In this document: piece after piece, positions 9,198-17,592 of the stretch
Layout of the letters: each line of letters begins with the position of its first letter
How positions within the stretch are numbered: the stretch's first letter is position 1
Assembly: GCF_018343695.1 (NCBI RefSeq)
Contig: NZ_JAGYPJ010000001.1
Location: forward strand, 4,129,744-4,193,743
DNA from: Lederbergia citrisecunda
GTDB taxonomy: Bacteria > Bacillota > Bacilli > Bacillales > Bacillaceae_C
DNA length: 64,000 bases
Direction: 5' to 3'
Position numbers and translations under genes: made by a program
Notes under the pieces: generated by a model
Seen by the model: the letters and a program-made list of their open reading frames with translations, nothing else
What the model was told of the DNA's origin: nothing
The model's database searches: none

Positions 9198-10109
9198 ATG
9201 ATTCTTCAAAAGAAAAGACTGTCCCTGGAAGAAAGAAAGGGATTATGGGGCTGGGTTTTTATATCGCCCTGGCTAATTGGTTTCACGTTTCTATTCGCCG
9301 TTCCATTATTGCAATCGCTTCGCTATAGTTTTAGTAAGTTGACCCTTACGCCATTTGGCCTAAACCTTGAATATTTAGGACTGGCTAACTATAAAAATGC
9401 GTTATTGGAACATGCGACCTATAACAGAACTCTTGCAGAAGTGGTCGTTAATATGGTCGTTAATGTCCCGCTCATTGTTATCTTTAGTCTGTTTATTGCT
9501 ACGGTGTTGAATCAGAAGTTTCGAGGAAGGATGATTACACGGGCCATTTTCTTTTTGCCAGTTATCCTTGCTTCGGGCGTCATTAGTAATATTGAAAGTG
9601 GCGATTTTCTGCAAAGTGCCATGATGGGTGGAGGCGTAAACCCTGAAGAAGCCGGGGGCAATCAATTTGGTCTTAAGAGTTTCGAACTTCAGAAGCTGCT
9701 TCTAGACGCAGGTATGAGTGAATTCCTCGTCAATTATTTAACGGGAGCTGTAAATAGGATTTATGAAATCGTCAGTGCATCCGGTGTACAAATCATAATA
9801 TTCCTTGCCGGACTGCAATCAATTTCACCCCAGCTTTATGAAGTGGCGAAAATTGAAGGTGCTACTGGATATGAATCATTCTGGAAAATCACACTTCCGA
9901 TGATCAGTCCTCTCATTTTAACGAATGTAATCTACAGTGTTATTGATTCTTTCACGGATAATAAAATGACCACACTACTTCAAAAAACAGCATTTGGACA
10001 ATATGATTATGGTTTAAGTGGAGCGATGTCATGGATCTATTTTCTTATCATTTCAGTTATTTTATTAATTAGTACCTTCATTATATCCAGGAAAGTATTT
10101 TACCAGTAA
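9198..10109 (+). CDS. Sugar ABC transporter permease, second pair
   Basis: 303 residues, MalF/UgpA type, with a hydrophobic first helix (GWVFISPWLIGFTFLFAVPL) and an EAA loop (YEVAKIEGATGYESFW...LPMISP, about bases 9838-9905). A longer than usual periplasmic-side loop (about residues 130-185) separates two helices. It starts directly behind the DUF5696 gene with AGGGGGA as ribosome site. No second binding protein is seen in the window, so this pair either uses the modular binding protein at the window start or one encoded upstream. Confidence 0.9.
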   Translation: MILQKKRLSLEERKGLWGWVFISPWLIGFTFLFAVPLLQSLRYSFSKLTLTPFGLNLEYLGLANYKNALLEHATYNRTLAEVVVNMVVNVPLIVIFSLFIATVLNQKFRGRMITRAIFFLPVILASGVISNIESGDFLQSAMMGGGVNPEEAGGNQFGLKSFELQKLLLDAGMSEFLVNYLTGAVNRIYEIVSASGVQIIIFLAGLQSISPQLYEVAKIEGATGYESFWKITLPMISPLILTNVIYSVIDSFTDNKMTTLLQKTAFGQYDYGLSGAMSWIYFLIISVILLISTFIISRKVFYQ

Positions 10110-10122
10110 AGGAGGGGAAGAC

Positions 10123-11145
10123 ATGCAGTCAGCTATCACTGAAAAAAAGGAACAGATTCAAGAAGTTACTACAACAAAGTGGGATAGGATAAGACAACAC
10201 TTTTTCTCTTTTGAAATGGTAAAGAGTATGACATGGGTGATTGTCAGGTCAGTGTTAATCATTGGGTTGTCTTTTGTCATTTTATATCCTATTATATTGA
10301 AAGTTTCCATTGCATTTAAACAGAAATTGGATATGTATGATCCTACTATTGTGTATATTCCTCGAAACTTTACATTAGAGAATTTTAAATATGTAATGGA
10401 GACCATGAATTACTTTAAAGTGGTTTGGAATTCTTTCCTTCTTTCTTGTGGAACGATGCTTTTGACTACGCTTTCTTGTGCATTAGTAGGATACGGATTT
10501 GCTAGATTTAAATTTAGGGGTAGCAATATTCTCTTTGCGCTTGTCATTTTAACGATTCTTGTACCACCGCAAACAATCATGGTACCGACGTATTTACAGT
10601 ATCGAAACTTCGATTTGTTTGGACTGATTGGCTTGTTTAATGATGGGAACGGAATCAAACTGCTTGGAACGTATTGGCCCTTTGTTATTTCATCGATGAC
10701 AGGCATGGGACTAAAAGCAGGATTATTCATATTCATTTTCCGCCAATTTTTCAAAGGGGTCCCAAGGGAAATTGAAGAAGCGGCCCTTGTAGATGGAGCG
10801 GGTGTTTTCAAAATCTTTACTACTATTATGCTACCAAATGCGGTTCCAGCCATCATTACGGTCATGCTATTCTCTTTTGTTTGGCAATGGAATGACATTT
10901 ACTTTACGTCGATGTTCATCGACAATGCGAAGGTTATCTCAGTGCAGCTACAAACAGCGGGAGCAACCATTGCACATAAACTGGGGACCGAAGCAGGCAG
11001 CTCTTCGGGCACCGTCGATCCGTTTTATTTATCAATGCTCGTAAATACGAGTGTATTACTTTCCATTTTACCGTTGATCATTATGTATATGTTCGTGCAA
11101 AGACATTTTGTTGAAAGTGTCGAACGAACGGGAATCGTAGGATAA
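10123..11145 (+). CDS. Carbohydrate ABC transporter permease, second pair
   Basis: 340 residues, MalG/UgpE type, with a hydrophilic N-terminal extension of about 35 residues before the first helix. The EAA loop is EEAALVDGAGVFKIF...LPNAVP, about bases 10774-10855. The start ATG is preceded by AAAGGAGGGG. It is the last gene of the plus-strand sugar operon and ends just before a hairpin shared with the convergent DUF624 gene. A second permease pair in one operon suggests two related substrates or a hetero-oligomeric variant (inference). Confidence 0.9.
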   Translation: MQSAITEKKEQIQEVTTTKWDRIRQHFFSFEMVKSMTWVIVRSVLIIGLSFVILYPIILKVSIAFKQKLDMYDPTIVYIPRNFTLENFKYVMETMNYFKVVWNSFLLSCGTMLLTTLSCALVGYGFARFKFRGSNILFALVILTILVPPQTIMVPTYLQYRNFDLFGLIGLFNDGNGIKLLGTYWPFVISSMTGMGLKAGLFIFIFRQFFKGVPREIEEAALVDGAGVFKIFTTIMLPNAVPAIITVMLFSFVWQWNDIYFTSMFIDNAKVISVQLQTAGATIAHKLGTEAGSSSGTVDPFYLSMLVNTSVLLSILPLIIMYMFVQRHFVESVERTGIVG

Positions 11146-11179
11146 TTTATAGAGGAATGATCTATCAGAGGATGGAAAA

Positions 11180-11204
11180 AGGGATTGCCCAAAAGGCAGT
11201 CCCT
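11180..11204. terminator. Hairpin between convergent operons
   Basis: AGGGATTGCC and GGCAGTCCCT form a stem with one G-U pair and a 5-base loop, between the end of the sugar permease operon and the convergent DUF624 gene. No strong T run follows, so termination may be weak. Confidence 0.6.
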
Positions 11205-11211
11205 GAATTAT

Positions 11212-11814
11212 TTATTGTGACTGAAGAGATCGTGCTTTACTAAAGCACCTGTAACAGAATAAATAAATGACCTGAGCAATTACGCTAAACGCAATCACTG
11301 ACAAAAATGGAAGGAGGTAAATAAGTACAGCTGACATTACTAAAAGAATGATTGAAATTAATGTAATAGGAAAATACATAATCGAGTACATAAAAGCATG
11401 CTTCATCGTTTGTTTGAATCGTAGTTCAAAATGAACGAGAACTGGGAAAAAATAAATAGACATAAACAATAAAATAATTCCGAGTAGTAAAATTGTAGAT
11501 AAGACGATTATACGCATGAATGTATTTAATTGATCAATTAACATGTAATCCAAATATAAGATGGAAAAGCTAATAAAGAATAATAGCCCAGCCCAAAAGC
11601 TTTGTTTAAAGTACTTTTTAAAATATGTGAAGAATGATGAAAAAACATTGATGTGCTTTCCTTCCTTCCAATCTTTTAAAATAGCAAACATAGAAGTTGT
11701 TGCAGGGAAAAAAGTAATAAATGGGAATGCGAAAAATAACCAAATTAAATTTAAAAGAAAGAAATTGGAAATGGTCTCCATGACTTCATAAAAGCGATTA
11801 TTTAATAGTTTCAT
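11212..11814 (-). CDS. DUF624 (YesL-like) membrane protein
   Basis: 200 residues with about five hydrophobic stretches. The N terminus (FFLLNLIWLFFAFPFITFFPAT) matches the DUF624/YesL family, which is common beside carbohydrate ABC importers in Bacillus and Paenibacillus and whose biochemical role is unknown. It starts 19 bp behind the AraC-family gene, with GGGGGA as ribosome site, so the two are probably co-transcribed. The context supports a role with the sugar import island. Confidence 0.85.
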   Translation of the reverse strand: MKLLNNRFYEVMETISNFFLLNLIWLFFAFPFITFFPATTSMFAILKDWKEGKHINVFSSFFTYFKKYFKQSFWAGLLFFISFSILYLDYMLIDQLNTFMRIIVLSTILLLGIILLFMSIYFFPVLVHFELRFKQTMKHAFMYSIMYFPITLISIILLVMSAVLIYLLPFLSVIAFSVIAQVIYLFCYRCFSKARSLQSQ

Positions 11815-11833
11815 AGTGGTCCCCCAGAATAAG

Positions 11834-12685
11834 TCAGTTTGTCAGGTTAATCAAGGTTGAGTAAGATTCAAGGCGATAGTGTTTAGGGGAGACTCCCTTA
11901 TATTTTTTAAACATTTTGGAGAATAAAAGTGGGTCCTCATAACCAACGGATCGAGATATATCACCAATCGATAAATCACTATTGCTAAGAAAAGAACAGG
12001 CTTTGTTTAATCGATATTGAATCAAATATTCTTGAATACTTGAATTAAGATATTCTTTAAACAAAGAAGAGAGATAACTTCGATCAAGTCCTATGTATTC
12101 GGCGATACTGGCAATCGAAATTTTGCTCGCATAATGAGCTTCAATATAATCAATGACTGTATGAATATATTCTTCTTTTTTTATTAATCTTCTAATTGTT
12201 TTTTGCTTTGGATATTCTCCTACTAAAGTTGATAGAAGTAAAAATAATAGTCCGTGAATTTTAAGTTCATCTTCCGTATTATTGTATTCTTGATCAATAC
12301 AAGATAGAAACTCCTGAAAAAACATCTCATTTTGATCATATGAAAAAACGGGAGATTCCATAGTTAGGTTCGTTTCATTAATAATATTTTCTGCTTGAAT
12401 TCCGTGAAAGGCTATCCAGCAATACGTCCATGGGTTGGAATGATCTGCTTTATAATATGTTACAACGCCAGGTTTAATTAAGAACGCTTCTCCTTTTTTA
12501 ATATAATGAGTTTTATTTCCTACTTTAAAGGTGCCTTCACCTTCGATTACAAAGTGAATCAAATAACATTCACGAGTATCTGGACCGTGATAATGACTAG
12601 GATAGCAATACTCAATTCCATAATTATGTATAAATAAGTCTTTATAGAAAAAGTTATTAGGTACATAAACTAAGGTTTGAGTCAA
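11834..12685 (-). CDS. AraC-family transcriptional regulator
   Basis: 283 residues. The N-terminal half is a cupin-like AraC ligand domain (PSHYHGPDTRECYLIHFVIEG, KKGEAFLIKPG); the C-terminal 100 residues hold two helix-turn-helix motifs (SIASIAEYIGLDRSYLSSLFKE and ISRSVGYEDPLLFSKMFKKYKG). It starts with TTG behind GGGGGGA. It probably senses a sugar and controls the nearby transport operon, the aldo/keto reductase or both; this is inferred from position. A near-consensus cre lies about 28 bp upstream of its start. Confidence 0.9.
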   Translation of the reverse strand: MTQTLVYVPNNFFYKDLFIHNYGIEYCYPSHYHGPDTRECYLIHFVIEGEGTFKVGNKTHYIKKGEAFLIKPGVVTYYKADHSNPWTYCWIAFHGIQAENIINETNLTMESPVFSYDQNEMFFQEFLSCIDQEYNNTEDELKIHGLLFLLLSTLVGEYPKQKTIRRLIKKEEYIHTVIDYIEAHYASKISIASIAEYIGLDRSYLSSLFKEYLNSSIQEYLIQYRLNKACSFLSNSDLSIGDISRSVGYEDPLLFSKMFKKYKGVSPKHYRLESYSTLINLTN

Positions 12686-12712
12686 CGAGACAATCCCCCC
12701 TTTATAAACTTT

Positions 12713-12726
12713 TGAAAGCGCTTTAT
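12713..12726 (-). promoter_or_regulatory. Candidate cre (CcpA site) upstream of the AraC-type regulator
   Basis: TGAAAGCGCTTTAT matches the cre consensus TGWAANCGNTNWCA at 12 of 14 positions and lies 28 bp before the regulator start. Binding of CcpA here would repress the regulator when preferred sugars are present. The site is seen in sequence; its use is inferred. Confidence 0.55.
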
Positions 12727-12854
12727 AATTAATTATAACATATCAAAATTATATTGTTGCATATATTTACAATATTTATATTATTTGGAATAAGAGAATC
12801 CGAGTAAGTCGATTGCAATGATTGTAAACCTATGAAGCAATCGATACAGAAACC

Positions 12855-12886
12855 TTGACACTTATCATGAAATATCTGATGATAAA
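12855..12886 (+). promoter_or_regulatory. Putative sigma-A promoter of the aldo/keto reductase
   Basis: A perfect TTGACA at 12855-12860 is followed after 17 bp by GATGAT at 12878-12883 (4 of 6 matches to TATAAT). The gene starts about 60 bp further on. Confidence 0.4.
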
Positions 12887-12942
12887 AGAGTAAAATCGCT
12901 TAAAAATGCGAATTATTTTTACAATGAAAAGGAGATGTCTGG

Positions 12943-13887
12943 ATGAATTATCGTCGACTTGGAAGATCAGGTTTAAAAGTTAGTGAAATTAGTTTAGGCA
13001 GTTGGCTGACATACGGTAAGTCAGTAGAAGATGATACAGCGACAAAGACAATACATAAAGCGTACGAATTAGGCATTAACTTTTTTGATTCTGCAAACGT
13101 TTACGAGCGTGGCCAGGGTGAAACAGTTATGGCTAAAGCATTGAAGGAGTTTCCACGTGAATCATATGTCATCACGACAAAAGCTTTCTGGCCAATGGGT
13201 GATGGCCCAAATGACAGAGGTTTGTCGCGTAAGCATGTATATGAAAACCTACATAATAGCTTAAAGCGTATGGAATTGGATTATGTCGATATTTTCTATT
13301 GCCATCGCTATGATCCTGAAACACCAGTGGATGAAACATTGCGTGTCATTGATGATTTAATTCGTCAAGGAAAGATTCTTTATGCAGGAGTAAGTGAATG
13401 GACTGCAGCTCAAATAGAAGAAGCAGTTGGAATTGCTGATAAATATTTATTAGATAGAATAGTTGTAAACCAACCTCAATATAATATGTTGCATCGCTAT
13501 ATTGAAGATGAGGTTATTCCTGTATCTAGTAAATATGGAATCTCTCAAGTTGTATTTTCTCCACTTGCCCAAGGTGTTTTAACTGGAAAATACTTGACCG
13601 GCAGCATCCCAGAAAATAGTCGCGCTGCAAACGATAATATTAACATGTTTGTAAAAGGCTTCTTGAATGAAGATGTACAAAGAAAAGTAGCTCAACTAGA
13701 TACATTAGCAAAAGAACTAGATACAACATTGCCTGCTTTGGCGATCGCTTGGATTTTACGTCAACCAAATGTAGCAAGTGCATTAGTTGGTGCAAGCCGT
13801 CCTGAACAAATTGAAGCAAATGTAAAAGGTGCAAGCTTGCAATTATCAAGCGAAGTGATTAATAAAATTGAAGAAATCTTAGCTTAA
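12943..13887 (+). CDS. Aldo/keto reductase (voltage-gated K channel beta-subunit type)
   Basis: 314 residues beginning MNYRRLGRSGLKVSEISLGSW, the typical N terminus of the family. Catalytic residues can be placed: Asp in FFDSANVY, Tyr in the same motif, Lys in TTKAF and His in YCHRYD. The C-terminal NADPH-binding segment is present (ALVGASRPEQIEANVKG). It would reduce a sugar aldehyde or ketone with NADPH in the cytoplasm. A ribosome site AAAAGGAGAT precedes the start. It is transcribed away from the AraC-type gene and towards two more sugar-metabolism genes. Confidence 0.9.
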   Translation: MNYRRLGRSGLKVSEISLGSWLTYGKSVEDDTATKTIHKAYELGINFFDSANVYERGQGETVMAKALKEFPRESYVITTKAFWPMGDGPNDRGLSRKHVYENLHNSLKRMELDYVDIFYCHRYDPETPVDETLRVIDDLIRQGKILYAGVSEWTAAQIEEAVGIADKYLLDRIVVNQPQYNMLHRYIEDEVIPVSSKYGISQVVFSPLAQGVLTGKYLTGSIPENSRAANDNINMFVKGFLNEDVQRKVAQLDTLAKELDTTLPALAIAWILRQPNVASALVGASRPEQIEANVKGASLQLSSEVINKIEEILA

Positions 13888-13892
13888 ACATT

Positions 13893-13991
13893 GAGGATGT
13901 TCCAAAGTGCTTTGGTTGGTCCTCTCCACACCATGAATTAAAAATGGGAGGAGACGGTTTTTCCCACCTTTCTTTGGAACGCCCTCTTTTT
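13893..13991 (+). terminator. Long imperfect hairpin ending in a T run
   Basis: GAGG-at-GTTCCAAAG (13893-13907) pairs with CTTTGGAAC-gc-CCTC (13972-13986), followed by TTTTTAT. A smaller hairpin CCAAAGTGCTTTGG sits at its left base. It probably terminates the aldo/keto reductase transcript. The long loop holds no gene. Confidence 0.5.
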
Positions 13992-14012
13992 ATAGGTTCT
14001 GATAAACATGTA

Positions 14013-14140
14013 TGTTGATTTCCGCTCCAGGCACTCGCTTTCCGCGGGCGGTGCGGGAGCCTCCTCGGCGCTAAAAGCGCCTGTGGGGTCTCCCGTTAAC
14101 CGTGTTTCCCACAGGAGTGCGCCTTCCGCTCCAATCAACA
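14013..14140. repeat. GC-rich palindromic intergenic repeat element
   Basis: A 128-bp element, far richer in GC than its surroundings. It has terminal inverted repeats TTGATTTCCGCTCC on the left and GGAGCGGAAGG / AATCAA read from the right, and inner hairpins such as GGCGCTAAAAGCGCC. Elements of this type are widely dispersed between genes in Bacillaceae genomes. Short open frames that cross it are not genes. Confidence 0.8.
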
Positions 14141-14200
14141 GTGGGAAATCCACAATGTTTAACAGAGCCTTTACAAAAAATATGAGGGAGAGGTTGAAGC

Positions 14201-14956
14201 ATGGAACAAAAATTTGCAGCTCAATTATTTACAGTTCGTGAGGAATTGGTAAAAGGAATCAGACCTGTTTTTCAAGAATTAAAACAAATGGGGTGGGCCG
14301 GTGTTCAGATTTCTGCACTTCCAGAAGGACATGACCCACATGAAGTTGCGGCTATTTTAAAGGAGACCGGTTTAGGGACTGCCGGGATGCATATTTCATT
14401 AGATCGCCTGGAAAATGATCTAGAAAATGTCCTTAAAGAGGCAGATCTTTATGGCACGAAAGACATTGTTTGCCCATACCTCCCACAAGAATATTGGAAT
14501 CAAGAAGGATATACGAAAGTAAAAGAAAGCTTGAATGCTATTGCGAGAAAAGCTCCAGAATATCGAATCAGCTATCATAACCACGCTTTTGAATTAGAGA
14601 CGGAAATCAATGGAGTTTCTGCTCTTGAATTTTTATTAGAACCTTCAGAAGATAATTTGATTTTAGCTGAAGTTGACGTGTACTGGGTAAAAAAAGGAGG
14701 ACGAGATCCGCTTTCCTTTATCCAACCTTATGCCAACCGAATGCCGATCATCCATTTAAAAGATATGACGAATGACGAGAAGGAATTTTTTGCAGAAGTC
14801 GGTACAGGTCAAATTGATTTTGTTCCAATTTTACAATGGGGCGAAAAGTCGGGTGTTGAATGGTATGCGGTAGAGCAAGATGTTTGCCCAGGAAACCCGA
14901 TGGACAGCTTGAAAATCAGCTTGGAAAATTTAATGAAATTAAAAGAGCGCGTATAA
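14201..14956 (+). CDS. Sugar phosphate isomerase/epimerase (xylose isomerase-like TIM barrel)
   Basis: 251 residues of the AP-endonuclease-2/IolE-IolI fold. Metal-ligand type acidic and histidine positions can be seen on successive barrel strands: ISYHNHAFELE (about 125-135), EVDVYWVKKGG (about 162-172), IIHLKDM (about 183-189), and YAVEQD near the C terminus. It would isomerise or epimerise a keto sugar or inosose in the cytoplasm. It is followed after 14 bp by a Gfo/Idh/MocA dehydrogenase, the usual pairing for catabolism of modified sugars or cyclitols. The exact substrate is unknown. Confidence 0.87.
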   Translation: MEQKFAAQLFTVREELVKGIRPVFQELKQMGWAGVQISALPEGHDPHEVAAILKETGLGTAGMHISLDRLENDLENVLKEADLYGTKDIVCPYLPQEYWNQEGYTKVKESLNAIARKAPEYRISYHNHAFELETEINGVSALEFLLEPSEDNLILAEVDVYWVKKGGRDPLSFIQPYANRMPIIHLKDMTNDEKEFFAEVGTGQIDFVPILQWGEKSGVEWYAVEQDVCPGNPMDSLKISLENLMKLKERV

Positions 14957-14970
14957 TTGGAGGTGTGTTC

Positions 14971-16134
14971 ATGGATCAGGTAAGAATAGGCATTATCGGA
15001 ATGGGTAATATGGGATCAGGTCATGCTAGTAATATTTTTGATGGCCAAATAAGTGGTGCTGTTTTAACTGCGATTTGTGATGAGAGGCCAGATCGACTCC
15101 AATGGGCCGAGAACATGTTTGGAAATAAGGTTCAGAGATTTAGTTCGTATGATGACTTTTTCTCCAATGCCGATATAGATGGAGTCATTATTGCCACTCC
15201 GCATTATGATCATCCTTCACTTGCCATTAAGGCTTTTGATCGTGGATTGCATGTTTTGAGCGAGAAACCAGCTGGGGTTTATACAAAAAATGTAAGAGAA
15301 ATGAATGAGGCTGCTGAAAGAAGCGGGAAAGTATTTAGTATGATGTTCAACCAACGGACCAATCCGCTCTATCAAAAAGTGAGAGAGCTCATTTCTTCCG
15401 GGGAGCTAGGTGAAATCAAACGGACGAATTGGATTATTACAGATTGGTACCGCTCACAAAGCTACTATGACTCTGGTGGCTGGCGTGCTACTTGGGCTGG
15501 AGAAGGTGGTGGCGTTATGCTCAATCAATCCCCACATCAGCTTGATTTATGGCAGTGGACAACGGGCCTAATGCCAAAGCGGGTTCGCGCATTCAGTGGC
15601 TTCGGGAAATACCACGATATTGAAGTGGAAGACGATGTTACTGCTTATGTCGAATATGAAAATGGAGCGACCGGTGTGTTCATTACTTCTACTGGAGAGG
15701 CACCTGGAACGAATCGATTTGAAATTGCCGGTGACCGTGGAAAACTCGTCGTAGAAAATAATAAACTAACCTTTTCACGATTAAGACAGTCAGAACGTGA
15801 ATTTAATCGTACATATAAAGGTGGCTTCGGCGAACCAGAATGCTGGAATATTGATATTCCAATCCATGGAAAGACGACGGAACATATAGGTATTATGAAT
15901 AATTGGGTCGATGCCATTTTAAATGGGGCGGAACTGCTTGCACCAGGTGAAGAAGGCATTAAAAGTCTAGCGATTTCAAATGCAGTCTATTTATCTAGCT
16001 GGACTGATGACTGGGTGGAAATGCCGATTGATGAAGATCTTTATTATGAGAAGCTACAAGAAAAAATTGAACAGTCTACTTTTAAAAAGGCAGCCGCAAA
16101 GGATATTACGTTGAATGTAGGCGGAACCCATTAA
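14971..16134 (+). CDS. Gfo/Idh/MocA-family NAD(P)-dependent oxidoreductase
   Basis: 387 residues from ATG 14971, chosen because TTGGAGGTG precedes it; the open frame extends further upstream over the previous gene. The N-terminal Rossmann motif is GIIGMGNMGSGHASN, followed by the conserved EKP (SEKPAGVY). A later segment (GGVMLNQSPHQLDLWQW) carries the family catalytic histidine region. It would oxidise or reduce a sugar or cyclitol together with the preceding isomerase. A terminator hairpin follows. Confidence 0.9.
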   Translation: MDQVRIGIIGMGNMGSGHASNIFDGQISGAVLTAICDERPDRLQWAENMFGNKVQRFSSYDDFFSNADIDGVIIATPHYDHPSLAIKAFDRGLHVLSEKPAGVYTKNVREMNEAAERSGKVFSMMFNQRTNPLYQKVRELISSGELGEIKRTNWIITDWYRSQSYYDSGGWRATWAGEGGGVMLNQSPHQLDLWQWTTGLMPKRVRAFSGFGKYHDIEVEDDVTAYVEYENGATGVFITSTGEAPGTNRFEIAGDRGKLVVENNKLTFSRLRQSEREFNRTYKGGFGEPECWNIDIPIHGKTTEHIGIMNNWVDAILNGAELLAPGEEGIKSLAISNAVYLSSWTDDWVEMPIDEDLYYEKLQEKIEQSTFKKAAAKDITLNVGGTH

Positions 16135-16148
16135 TGATATGATAGATT

Positions 16149-16184
16149 AAATCCGGTGAGATCAAAAGTCTCTCCGGATTTTAA
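16149..16184 (+). terminator. Rho-independent terminator
   Basis: AAATCCGG and CCGGATTT form the stem base, extended by GAGA/TCTC, followed by TTTAAAT. It closes the isomerase-dehydrogenase unit. Confidence 0.75.
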
Positions 16185-16214
16185 ATGTCAAGAATGAAAG
16201 GGGAGCTGTTTTAA

Positions 16215-17576
16215 TTGAAGCAACAAAATTTTACAAGCGGAAGTATATGGAGGCAGCTCATTACATTTTCAGCCCCCATCATGGCAACGAACCTTCTACA
16301 AATCTCTTATCAATTCATTGATAGTTTATGGGTTGGTAATTTAATAGGTGCCGATGCTCTTGGAGCAGTTGCGGTATCGAGCACCGTTATTTTTACGGTC
16401 TTATCTTTTATTATTGGTATTAATAATGCTACGTTAACGATATTGTCTCAGCTAAAAGGGAAGGAAGATCCAGCTGGTCTACGGAGCCATGTAAATGCCT
16501 TTACCGTCATTCTTGGAATGATGGCAATTATTCTTGGAGTAGTCGGGTTTGTATTTACAGAAAATATTTTAAGAGTCCTTGGGACGCCTGACGCCATGAT
16601 GGCGGATGCATCGAGTTATTTAAAAATCAACTTTTTAGGTATTCTTTTTTTATTTGGCTACAATTTTATTGCTACAGTATTCCGTGCACTGGGTAACAGT
16701 AAAACTCCATTACGATTTGTCATGATTGCGGTCGTTTTAAATGCGGTTTTAGATCCTTTATTTATCTATGTGTTCAAATGGGGGATTCAAGGAGCCGCCT
16801 ATGCGACGATTTTTGCCCAAGGAACAGCATTTATATATGGACTATTCATCAGTCTCCATCATAAACAAATCCCGTTTTCTGTGCCTTCGATCCCTAGAAA
16901 AGAGGAAGTTTCTCTAATATTAGGTCAAGGAATTCCATCAGGTTTACAAATGATGGTGATTTCCGCTGGTTCAGCAGCCATTATGAGTGTTGTAACAGCG
17001 TTTGGAAGTGGTACAGTAGCTGGGTTTGGTGCTGCACAGCGTTTAGAGAGCATCATTATGCTTCCGGCATCTGCACTTGGAACTGCTGTGAATAGTATGG
17101 CTGGGCAAAATATTGCAGCTGGCAAATGGGATCGGGTTCACAAAATTACATTATACGCAACACTACTAAATCTTGGTGCAATGCTTGTTGCTTCTACATC
17201 CATCTTCCTTTTAGCCAGTTTAGGTATTCGATTATTCATTTCCGATGCAGAAGCTGTGAAGTTTGGGACTGAATATATTAAACTAGTTGCCTTTTTCTTC
17301 CCGTTTTTAGGGTTTAATTTCGTATGGAACGGGGTCGTAAGGGCTTCAGGTGCAGCCGTTCAAGTGCTCGTGTTGAACATAATATCTTTTTGGCTACTGC
17401 GCTATCCATTAACATTCTTGTTTTCTAATATTCTAGGCGAAAAAGGGATTGCCCTTGGCATGGGAGTCAGCTTTTTTATAAGCAGTTTCTTTGCCTTTGG
17501 GTATTATCAGTTTGGGAAGTGGAGGAAGAAGGATTTATTTGTAGATAGGGAAAATAAAAAAAGTGTAAACGCATGA
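16215..17576 (+). CDS. MATE-family multidrug efflux transporter
   Basis: 453 residues with 12 predicted transmembrane helices. It shows the two-fold internal pattern of MATE (MatE) proteins, beginning WRQLITFSAPIMATNLLQISYQFIDSLWVG in the first half and related FGAAQRLESIIMLPASALGTAVNSMAGQN in the second. It would export cationic drugs or dyes using a Na+ or H+ gradient. It starts with TTG behind AAAGGGGAG. A VanZ-like gene follows after 16 bp and may be co-transcribed. Confidence 0.9.
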   Translation: MKQQNFTSGSIWRQLITFSAPIMATNLLQISYQFIDSLWVGNLIGADALGAVAVSSTVIFTVLSFIIGINNATLTILSQLKGKEDPAGLRSHVNAFTVILGMMAIILGVVGFVFTENILRVLGTPDAMMADASSYLKINFLGILFLFGYNFIATVFRALGNSKTPLRFVMIAVVLNAVLDPLFIYVFKWGIQGAAYATIFAQGTAFIYGLFISLHHKQIPFSVPSIPRKEEVSLILGQGIPSGLQMMVISAGSAAIMSVVTAFGSGTVAGFGAAQRLESIIMLPASALGTAVNSMAGQNIAAGKWDRVHKITLYATLLNLGAMLVASTSIFLLASLGIRLFISDAEAVKFGTEYIKLVAFFFPFLGFNFVWNGVVRASGAAVQVLVLNIISFWLLRYPLTFLFSNILGEKGIALGMGVSFFISSFFAFGYYQFGKWRKKDLFVDRENKKSVNA

Positions 17577-17592
17577 AATGAGTGGATAATAT

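Noticed and set aside
10410-10898. 162-codon frame antisense to the second carbohydrate permease
   Set aside because: It is a shadow of a well supported membrane protein gene on the other strand.
13938-14241. Open frames on both strands over 14013-14140
   Set aside because: They are products of the GC-rich palindromic repeat element, with no start signals.
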